The position numbers and the translations under genes are program-made. A DNA stretch of 64,000 bases from Gymnopus androsaceus JB14 (taxonomy: Eukaryota; Basidiomycota; Agaricomycetes; Agaricales; Omphalotaceae). The notes under the pieces were generated by a model. It saw nothing but the letters and a program-made list of their open reading frames with translations. It was not told the DNA's origin and did not search any database. The DNA is taken from NCBI GenBank assembly GCA_009733575.1, contig ML769528.1, positions 107,386 to 171,385 on the forward strand. Reading direction: 5' to 3'. Of this stretch, positions 55,831 to 64,000 are shown in pieces (within the stretch, counting starts at the first letter, position 1; each line of letters starts with the position of its first letter).

Positions 55831-55904
55831 ACCCCACATTCAACCCTCGGACTGCACGCATATATGGAGTCAAGGTCTTGTCACAACTTGTCTCATTCCG
55901 GATT

Positions 55905-56782
55905 AAAGATGGACACGAGTCCGGATCCGGGTCAACCCGGATCCGCCACACAGGTACCTGTGGCCTCAAAGGGCTGACCTGTGACCTGCCCCGGATCCGT
56001 GGGAAACAGGTCCGGTATAACCGGGATCCGTGGCAGGTATACCTGCAGGAACCTGTATGACCTGTTGAAAAATTTTAAGATTCTAGGTTTTCAGTACTTG
56101 TTAGTAATAAATCTTATGCCATTGCTTCCAGTAATAAGTATCAGTATTAAATAGCATGGACTGGAAGTAATACAATGACTATCTTTTTGATACAGTATTT
56201 AGCCTAAGCTTTGTCAGTACTATACTAGTATTTTATTAGCAGTAACAACTTAATAAGTATAGGATTTTGAGAGTATACAAAGACCCAGGGCTCACCTGTG
56301 TGTACCTGGACTGACCAGAAATACAGGTACCTGCATTTCAAAACCATATGAGATTATCATAAAGGTAACATTAATTATATTCTGTAGTCTACTACATGTG
56401 TCAAGCACCATCACTTAGTCCTAGCATTACACTTACTAGTAGAAAACTAGTAATACTAGCTATTACCACTGGTATGCTGTACCTAATGCTTAAGCTGTGA
56501 CTTAGTCTGGAGTAACTAGTATTAAACAAATACTAGTGTTAATAACTTCATCAGGTATGAATGTACTAATATCAGTCAAACTTTAATGAAATTACTCAAT
56601 ATTTACAGCACTTGAGTAGTAAAATTTTTATTGATGCTGGATCCACAGGTACCTGCAGGTCATTAAAAATATCCCAAAGGATGACCTGTGACCTGTGCCG
56701 GATCCATGGGAAACAGGTACCGGGATCCACAGGTCAAATACCTGCAGGTACCTGTTCCAGATCCAGACTCGTGTCCATCATT
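55905..56782. mobile_element. 878-bp non-autonomous TIR element
   Basis: The left end AAAGATGGACACGAGTCCGG matches the inverted right end AATGATGGACACGAGTCTGG (26-bp inverted repeats, three mismatches). ATTCCGGATT flanks both sides (55895-55904 and 56783-56792) as a possible 10-bp target duplication, although its TCCGGA core is palindromic. Inside, two related 130-bp blocks in the same orientation are full of GGATCC, CAGGTACCTG and GACCTGTGACCTG motifs, and the middle is A/T-rich and non-coding. Confidence 0.65.
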
Positions 56783-57381
56783 ATTCCGGATTTCCTGTAC
56801 TTATATTTCCTTAATTTACCTCCTTACTTATTATTTATACTCATGTTACTGTCATGGATAATTGGGGGCGCGTCGGTGACTCGGAGCTGTGATGCTTGGG
56901 TATGGGGTAAGAAGTGATATTGAGGGGAAGGGATACTGATAACTAAGCCCTTGTAGTAGACCTTATGTACTCTGCAGTAAGTACCTGTAAGTATCTATAA
57001 TGTCTGGTAAGTACTGAGAGGCTGAGCTGAGTAAGTAAATGAGTAATGATGCTTGGAAGTGTAAATACCGCATTGCATTGGCATAATTGATGCACTGGTC
57101 AAAGCGCCATTTACAACAGTTATTGTACTTCAACCTCACAAATCAATGCCATTACTGACCATTCCATTGTTGCAAATCAGGGTCCTAACAATTTGTTAAC
57201 CATGTGCATGATGAATTGCAAGGATCAGTGGGGCCAAATATAATGTGAAGGACATTGATGTTGAAAGTTACATCTAAATCACATCCGGACGGCACCCCAG
57301 TGTACCCTTGAGATATCATTTGGTCTACGCTAGGGTGCCGCGGGGGTCACGCCAAGGTGACGCCAGGGTGATGCTACTAGG

Positions 57382-57672
57382 CAGTGTTGGCAAAGTCAGG
57401 GTCAGAGGTCTGACCTCCAACCTGACCAGCCGGGTCTGACCCAATCAAGTCAGGACGGTGCGGGGGACCGAGGGACAAGTGTTTAGTGCTTCATAGCTCA
57501 TAAGCGCTTAACGAATCATGGGAAATTTTGCTTGAACAGCCACTGACTTGCCAAAATTTCCATGACTGGGCCCAGACTGGGCCAAAGGTCAGACTTTCTG
57601 ACCCCGACCCGGCAGCAAATTTGATCAGACTCGTGGTCTGACCCGGGTCTGATGGGGTCAGTGACAACACTG
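57382..57672. mobile_element. hAT-like MITE, 291 bp, 8-bp TSD
   Basis: Ends CAGTGTTGGC... and ...GACAACACTG are inverted. CTACTAGG occurs on both sides (57374-57381 and 57673-57680), an 8-bp target duplication. Inner inverted repeats GGTCTGACC/GGGTCAGACC and CTGGGCCCAG extend the symmetry. End sequence and TSD length fit hAT. It has no coding capacity. Confidence 0.8.
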
Positions 57673-57743
57673 CTACTAGGTACACCGGGGTTACACCACT
57701 AGGGTTACACTAAAAGTGCTATGCCCAAACAACAGGCCTCACA

Positions 57744-58268
57744 CTGCCAATAATTATGCTTCAGCTGACTGAAGCATTGTGGGAAATAGGTCATTTCAAT
57801 ACATAAGGGAAATGTACTTTTTCAAGGTAGTATAGAAAGTAAATATTTCTTAGCACTTAAGAAGCAAATAAATTCAGACCAACTGAAGCTCAAACTTTAC
57901 ATAAATCTCCAAGATGATATTTTTCCCACATGTTCTGAAGCAATGAGCTTCAGCGGACCCAAAGACATGAACTACCAAAGCCAGCTGAAGTATTCCATTT
58001 ACTAGTCCTGAAATAGAATACTTTGGCTGACTTCCGTAATTTATGTTGTTGGGTCAGCTGAAGCAAATTACTTCAGGTCCTGTCCAAAAAAAGTTATTTC
58101 TCCCCTTTGCGGAAAGTCCAAACTTCAGTTCATCTGAATTTATTTCCTTCTGAAGTTCGAGGAAATATTAATTCTCTGTAACACCCTGAAGAAGTACATT
58201 TCTGCTATCTATTGACTTAAATTATTTCACACAATGCTTCAGTCAGACTGAAGCATAATCATTGGCAG
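57744..58268. mobile_element. MITE with about 45-bp terminal inverted repeats
   Basis: CTGCCAATAATTATGCTTCA at the left and the inverse of ...TGAAGCATAATCATTGGCAG at the right continue as inverted repeats for about 45 bp. The interior is A/T-rich with many CTGAAG motifs. No clear target duplication was found. Confidence 0.65.
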
Positions 58269-58907
58269 CCTGCGCTTGTCAATTGTTCAGATCTCGGTCC
58301 CTCAAGGTTTGTCCATTTGCTATATCTCTGGAGATTTCCGGAAAAATCTATTGAGAAACCCCCTTATTTGCAGAAACCCCGGGTTCCTCAAGCACCCCCT
58401 TCTAACTCTTGACATAGGGTTTCTCTGAGGCGGCCGGTGTCTGTCCGGGGTCTAGTTTCACCGATACCCTTACAAACAAACACGGAGTTGTTTGTGTTAG
58501 TGCTCCATGCTTTTCTTCATCTTTTCCTTCCTTGATGTTCTCTGAGGACCTTCACGGTCATTCAAAAGCTTATTCCTTCACATATATCCAGTACCGCCAA
58601 CATTCTGCTTCTATCCTACCTCATCAATAATATCCTGCTTCTATCCTGCTTCATTGCTCATATTCGACTTCTATCCTACTTCATCACCATTGCAATAACA
58701 ATTTCTTTCTTGTTCGCTGTATTCACATTGAGCATGCGCAGAGCTCTAAGATTTCTTATATTCTGAGGAGTGCTACTTGGGCTCCTCATCCCTACCAAGG
58801 ACTGATCCAGAGATATCACATCTCAAACTTGCTGCATCTGAATACAGCACTCCTCCTGCTCACGCAGCCTTTTCTGACAATTTTTCTCTCAACTTACCTT
58901 CTCCCAG

Positions 58908-60697
58908 GTGAGCCAGATATCTCTGCCTGTTATTGCAGAGAAAGACTCCCTTTCTCATTGGACTTGCGATCATGATGTACCTTCGATGGCAGCAGCAACT
59001 GTCATTCTTCCCACTGACATAGTTCCTCATATGAGTGATCTTCAGGCCATTATTAGCACTATGGAGAATGCTTATCTCGATGGCGATTGTTCAGTACATA
59101 TAAGTTTGGATGTGGATGGAGAATTTGTGACAGGGACATATCATTTCTCCAAGGTTTGTCACATTCAAAAGTTTTACACTAGCCTCTAAATTATTATTTT
59201 TTCCTCATAGATTCGGCTATTTGTCTCTATCAACAACAATTCTGTGGCTGTTGATGCCAGTTGTAGGCTCACCGAGGCACTGGAAAACTCATATTAAAGA
59301 ATTCTCTGCCACCTGCGCTCTTTGGAATTTGGTCTGTTTGCTGGATGAGGGATGGCTGTATGATGACATCCTCAACTGCTTCTTGGAGCTCTTGTATTTT
59401 CAGCATGCCACTATTGCTGATGCATCGCAGCCGCCTCCTTTCCTGTTCCTTCCTACTTGCTTTATCAAAAGTGCCCAGCTTTTGTTTTGCATTTCAGGTC
59501 ATGATGCCAACTACAGTCCCGAGCTGCATGCTTTGCATGAACACCTCAAAGCAACAGCAGGGTTCACATTATCATTTGTTGGTGAAGACAATAGTCATTA
59601 TTCCGGATATCATTTTGACAATTCTGAATCCCTTCTCAAATTTGGTGACTCTTTGTTCGGTAATCCACCTGAAGATTTAGAACAGACTCTTCAATGGATC
59701 ACTCCGCGGGATCCATTATAATACAACCGTAATTAGTACTGAAAACCCTTTTGTAAATAATATAATTTTTTGTATTTTTTTGTATAGAAAAGAGCTAAGA
59801 TTTCCCCTGAAAAACGAATGGGGAAAGTGCTTCATTTACCTTTGAGAGTGAAGGTCTTTTGCAATTGGGAAAGATGGTCTTTTACTCACATAAAAGTTCA
59901 ACTATTACGCCCTAACAACAAGCCAATGGTGCTTTGTCTTGCGTAATTTTCTAACTACTACACTGTAGCAACAAAACAAAGCACCATTGGCTTGTTGTTA
60001 GGGTGTAATAGTTGAACTTTTACATGAGTAAAAGACCATCTTTCCCGATTGCAAAAAACCTTCACTTTCAAAGGTAAATGAAGCACTTTCCCCATTCATT
60101 TTTCAGGGGAAATCTTAACTCTTTTTTGTACAAAAAATCATACGGAATATCATATTATTTACAAAATGTTTTTTAGTACTAATTACGGTTGTATTATAAT
60201 GGATCCCACGGAGTGGATCTTGAAAGGCATTACGATGCCTTGTGCAATGGAATGAGGCTACATTTCGAGACAGCCAGGAGCAGGATGTGGCAGCGGCAGC
60301 TGTGGTGTAGCTGCTTTCAACTTCATTGCGCGAAGGCATGACAATACTCTCCCAATGTGGACGCCGGCCTTGTCGCCTGGTTTTTGTACAAAAATGTTAA
60401 TTGAACTCATTGTCTATCATTTTGTTGCTGCTGATACTTCCGGGGCTCGTATTCACTATTGTCTAGGAATCAATTCAACTCACTATCATTTCTTCATAGA
60501 TGTTTGATGACTGGGTCTCACCATGTGCCTCCATTGACACGGGAGGCTGGGGATATCTTGACTATAACTTGTATACACCTATGCATCAGCAAATGGGGGA
60601 AAAAACTTGCGAGCTTTCGGCGCTTGCGGAAGCTTTTTTACTTGCACGCAAGCTCGCAAGTAAATTTTTGATAATAACTGAGGCTCGTTTGCAATAA
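58908..60697 (+). pseudogene. Ulp1-like cysteine protease gene of a transposon, interrupted
   Basis: The first exon (MSQISLPVIAEKDSLSHW) leads through an intron to IRLFVSINNNSVAVDA, then a segment with GWLYDDILNCFLELL (like the WLNDEI start of Ulp1 domains) and HYSGYHFDNSESLLKF. After the foldback insertion it continues as GYISRQPGAGCGSGSCGVAA (a catalytic-Cys-like SCGV box), FNFIARRHDN and MFDDWVSPCASIDTGGW. Ulp1 proteases process SUMO-like proteins and are carried by some MULE and CACTA transposons. Defects are a 514-bp insertion at 59701, TGA at 60253-60255, another MITE at about 60595, and a frame change near 59230. Confidence 0.55.
59701..60214. mobile_element. Foldback element, 514 bp, about 240-bp arms
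   Basis: The left half from ACTCCGCGGGATCCATTATA is repeated in inverse by the right half ending TATAATGGATCCCACGGAGT, with about 90 per cent identity and a loop of about 30 bp near 59950. GGATC flanks both sides (59696-59700, 60215-60219). Deleting the element plus one GGATC joins ...LQWI and LKGITMPC in one frame of the protease gene, which proves insertion. It is non-coding. Confidence 0.85.
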
Positions 60698-60941
60698 ATT
60701 GTACTAGAAAATGATAAATATTGGTATAAGAATTAGTTGTCCTCTTTATTGAAAGCAAGTGAATGGTATGTATGAAAGAATAAGCGTTGTGTGCAGAAAA
60801 AGATGTAGGCGCGTATGGAAAAATCCGACACTTGCGGAAAAAACGGGTTGACTTGCGAGGTTGCGGACTTTCGGGCTTTTTGGGGTTGTGCAAGCTTGTA
60901 CAACCGGCCGCAAGTGCCGAAAGTTTTTCCCCCCTTTTCCT
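60595..60941. mobile_element. MITE-like element in the protease gene
   Basis: The left end GGGGGAAAAAACTT with CTTTCGGCGCTTGCGG corresponds in inverse to CCGCAAGTGCCGAAAG with TTTTTCCCCCC at the right. ACTTGCGAG/CTCGCAAG motifs recur inside. No target duplication was identified. It sits directly after the last readable protease codons. Confidence 0.5.
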
Positions 60942-61298
60942 GATGTGGTATGTGATTCATGAACATCAATATAGAAAATTGCACTAATATCATGCACAGA
61001 AACAACACCCAGTCTATTTGTTTTTGGCATCGACGCGTACTACTCAATGCAAACCATCTATTCCTCTCATTGGTCATCTAGATGGCTTGTCCAAGCTGCT
61101 TGGGTCCCCAATCATTCTGAAAGGCTTGCACAAGGACACCCCACCAAGTCCAGCTGGTTGACAATGAGCGCCCTCTTACTCCCACATTGCCATTCTCCAT
61201 AATCACTATATCCTCGACCACCTCTACACCATGTGCTAAGCATGAGCTGGACAACATTTGCGTATCTACTCCAAAGTGCATCTATCTTGCGCAACGTT

Positions 61299-61472
61299 CA
61301 CTGTCCATATCTCTCTTGACCCCTTCTACGGTCACGCGTATAAAGGCTGAGTGCTCACCATTGGTGAAGGATGAATGTTCACCATCCATATCTCTCCTGA
61401 CCCCTTCTACAATCATGTGTAAAAAGGCCGAGGGCTTGCCATCGGCAAAGGGTGAACATTCACCATCCATAG
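61299..61472 (+). repeat. 81-bp tandem repeat, two units plus start of a third
   Basis: CACTGTCCATATCTCTCTTG (61299) and CACCATCCATATCTCTCCTG (61380) start diverged 81-bp units. The length keeps the coding frame of the Ser/Thr-rich linker. Confidence 0.75.
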
Positions 61473-62172
61473 TTGCTCTATCCCCTCATTGACATATTCA
61501 CTTGGACAAGAAGCTGTTGCCTCTGACCATCAAGAAGGAGAACTTACGATCCCCATCTATCACCTGCATTTCCTCTCCACATGTGAAATCCGAGACATCA
61601 GCTGTTCTATCCCTGCCACCACAAACTGTTAAGCAGGAACGCTTGGAACAGAAGGTTGCCCACAACTCTGTGACAGTAGCGGCAGGAAACATTTTATTTG
61701 GAACAATGTTTTGCTCTTTAGAGATGGCATGCGAGGCTGTTTACACTCAGCAGGAGCAGGCAGGTTTCAAATTTCGAAAAGGGCAGACCAAGTGGAATAG
61801 CTCTGGACAAATCATTCGCCTCACATTGTGATGCCACCAATATGGAGAGGACAAGCCCCGCCATGATAAGTTGCTTGATCCTAGAGACCACCAAGTGGGC
61901 AAATCTGCAAAGACGGACTGCATGGTGCATGTCAACATTTGCAGTCATGGGTCTCTTTTCCGTATATCCCTAGTGGATTTGACCCATAATTTGAAAGGTA
62001 TCGGTGGTCCAAAGATGACCTTGTTCCAGGTATTCAACAGCTTGAATGAGCGTACAAGTGCACAGTCAGCTCAGGATACCAGACGTGTTCTTGATGTAAG
62101 TTCTACATTGTCCATTTTGCATTTGTGATTAATCTCTTCTAGTCTGCGCATCGGCAACATCCTAATAGTATC

Positions 62173-62476
62173 TGTTAGAGTAAGATCTGTACGTGCGCTA
62201 CCTTATGCTTTGACGCTTCCTTTTATAGTACCTACATTCACGTTTCATTTATTTACTTCAGCTCACGCTGATTACCAATAACTATCTAGTTCGTAGGATA
62301 TAGGCAGTAGTTTGGTACAGCCTCACCTCAGTTGATCTATCGCTGTTTAACTGAGGTGAGTTCTACTTATTACTTCATAACTTATGTATACTGACATCAC
62401 ATTAGTTACTTCGTTTACAGGTACATATATTAATATAGGTGATCTACTGCTGTTCAACTGAGTTACTTTGTTTACA
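62173..62476. mobile_element. Solo LTR, 304 bp, 5-bp TSD
   Basis: It starts TGTTAGAGTAAG and ends TTTGTTTACA (TG...CA), with GTATC on both sides (62168-62172 and 62477-62481). It lies inside the FAR1/SWIM gene. Skipping it joins HRQHPNSI to KSVFAPVLEQL in frame. An internal CCTCACCTCAGTTGATC...CTGAGGTGAG inverted repeat is present. Confidence 0.75.
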
Positions 62477-63713
62477 GTATCAAATCAGTTTTTGCACCTG
62501 TATTAGAGCAGCTATGTCAGCATGCAACACCATACACATTGAAATATGCTATCGTGAGATGCAAGAAAGCATGTTCTACACTACCACTCCTTTACAACGA
62601 CTACAGGGTGTGCGAGATTGGGTAAGGTCGACATATTTCAAGTCTTTGACACTGAACTGACTTTTTTTCAGACCGAGTACACAATACAAGTAAATAATGA
62701 GATTGGATATGAGTGGGAAAACTCCGAGGAAAAGGTAATATCTAACCGTTTGTTTGCCACTATCTTTTATTTCTAACATAAATCACTAGAGTCTCACAAA
62801 CAACTTCACAAATGATAAAGCATATGTGTCGACTCAATGGATCATTCGATTGGTCTTGAAGCAAGGGCTACACATTCGACACATTCTCCGAGTGAAGCGA
62901 CTGAATCTTGCTGCTACGCACTATGTCATTGTGCTTTTGAATGGGCGCGTTATCCGTGATTGCAGTATGGGCCTCAATCTTGGTATACCCTGTCGTCATT
63001 ATTTCCAGACTTTCCAGAAAGTTGAGGGGTTGACATTCAGTATTGGCATGATCAGACCACGGTATGTATGCTCTAGATTCTGTCGCTAAACAATTTGACT
63101 GATTTCTTTGCTGTAACTGCAGTTGGCTTCAAGATCCATCTATCATTATCAGCTCTATCCCACCAGTGACCTTTAATGAGGGTGTCAATCATTCCAATTC
63201 TCTCAGTTCCTATAGAGAGCTCCCATTACTGTCTCAATCCAATCCTCTTCATCAAGGGTCAAGGAATCGAGCATCAAAAACTATGACAGTCCCTGCGAGA
63301 CTTGCCTTCCATGAAGCACATGCAGCACTTCAACCTATTCTTGCTGGTATTCAAACAGTGGAAGATTTAGATGATCTTGTTCATTGTCTGAATGATATTT
63401 GGTATGTTCCTTGCACATGATTGTCGATTTTTCTTATAGGTCCTATAGAGAGGAAGGTGATGAAATTCGGCGTTCAGAGGTGTTGCGAGATCCTGTTCCA
63501 ATTATTCACAAAGGTCAACCCCGCACAAAATGACTCACTGCTGCACAGGAAGGTAAAGCACAAGGTGGAGGAGCAAAACCAGGTGTTAGGCGAAAGGATG
63601 ACGATGGTGAAGCTCGAGGGAGTGGGCATAAATGTGGTGCCTGTTGCAGGGTAGGCCACAGGCGTAATACATGTCCATTCCTTCATTCTCCGAGTGGAGA
63701 TCAGTCTTACTAG

Positions 63714-64000
63714 TGCAAGTATTACGGTTCCTTACTAGTATATATGAATGTCCATAAATTCCTGCATGCTCATTTTTGCATGTCCAATGTGCGCCAGTAT
63801 AAGCGTCAACCGGAGTATTACTAAGCCGGCTCTCGGCCGCCACAGCACAGGTTGCCACATAGACACACCGCGAGCTCAGCATTTTATCTTATCACACGGG
63901 ATTTAGAAAAAAATCCGTCGAGCGTATTTTTAATCTAAAATTTGACATTTTTACACATCTATCATAACTTTCGAAAGAGTGGACAAAATATTATCTTTCT
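63714..64000. other. Right edge, no supported gene
   Basis: 287 bp of A/T-rich sequence with no coding frame, repeat end or RNA gene that I can support. Confidence 0.5.

Larger units (their letters stand above)
61078..63713 (+). pseudogene. FAR1/SWIM MULE-like protein lacking the DDE core
   Basis: After a Ser/Thr-rich region with an 81-bp repeat, a FAR1-like zinc-binding domain is readable (FCSLEMACEAVYTQQEQAGF, a TGA at 61829, CHQYGEDKPRHDK, KSAKTDCMVHVNIC). A linker (TPLQRLQGVRDW) follows after the LTR insertion, then a SWIM-type zinc finger (DCSMGLNLGIPCRHYFQTF), a downstream exon and a CCHC-like knuckle (CGACCRVGHRRNTCPF). Stop TAG at 63711-63713. FAR1 plus SWIM is the frame of MULE transposases, but the roughly 200-residue DDE domain that should lie between them is absent, so this copy cannot transpose itself. 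Confidence 0.6.

Noticed and set aside
55640..56060. Telomere-associated or satellite array
   Set aside because: GGTAACCGTA motifs are too few and irregular, and the neighbouring sequence resolves into a bounded TIR element.

Overview
The window looks like accessory, transposon-dense nuclear DNA of an Agaricomycete (mushroom-forming) basidiomycete. Support comes from very short introns (about 45-60 nt), an intact FunK1 fungal-type kinase gene, Plavaka, CACTA (Tnp2) and KDZ transposases, a DUF6532 protein and a TET/JBP-family dioxygenase, a combination typical of mushrooms. I cannot name the species. No rRNA, bona fide tRNA or CRISPR was seen. All protein identifications are read by eye from translated sequence, without database searches.

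Layout. 0-7.6 kb: the 3' end of one gene, small repeats and hairpins, a three-exon gene with a PD-(D/E)XK-like domain, and a frameshifted proline-rich gene. 7.6-17 kb: a fragment of glycogen debranching enzyme, an intact five-exon FunK1 kinase gene, two decayed coding stretches and an intact five-exon gene resembling monopolin/Csm1-Pcs1. 17.8-31.4 kb (minus strand): a stop-ridden Plavaka transposase, then a chain of captured host-gene fragments (PRP8, Hsp70, casein kinase I, all in one orientation). This chain is split by a 6.1-kb CACTA element (24661-30780) with recognisable ends and a 3-bp target duplication. 31.5-40 kb: Agaricomycete-type hypothetical genes, several frameshifted or with stops.

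40.2-54.4 kb is the most interesting block. A near full-length but inactivated KDZ transposase is followed by a TET/JBP 2-oxoglutarate/Fe(II) dioxygenase gene, a small coiled-coil gene and a DUF6532 gene split by an 874-bp solo LTR. On the other strand lie a Cys-rich/coiled-coil accessory gene and a 5'-truncated second KDZ copy. The two KDZ 3' ends face each other, and each carries a related roughly 500-bp module with tRNA-like A and B boxes. In each case a different accessory gene starts at the edge of that module.

54.4-64 kb: a probable membrane protein, three MITE-like elements, and an ancient Ulp1-protease plus FAR1/SWIM (MULE-like) element that was itself hit by a 514-bp foldback element, a MITE and a 304-bp solo LTR. 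Most in-frame stops in the decayed transposases are explained by single C-to-T changes (CGA to TGA, CAA to TAA). This is what CpG methylation-driven decay would give, and it is a suggestive setting for a 5-methylcytosine oxidase gene.
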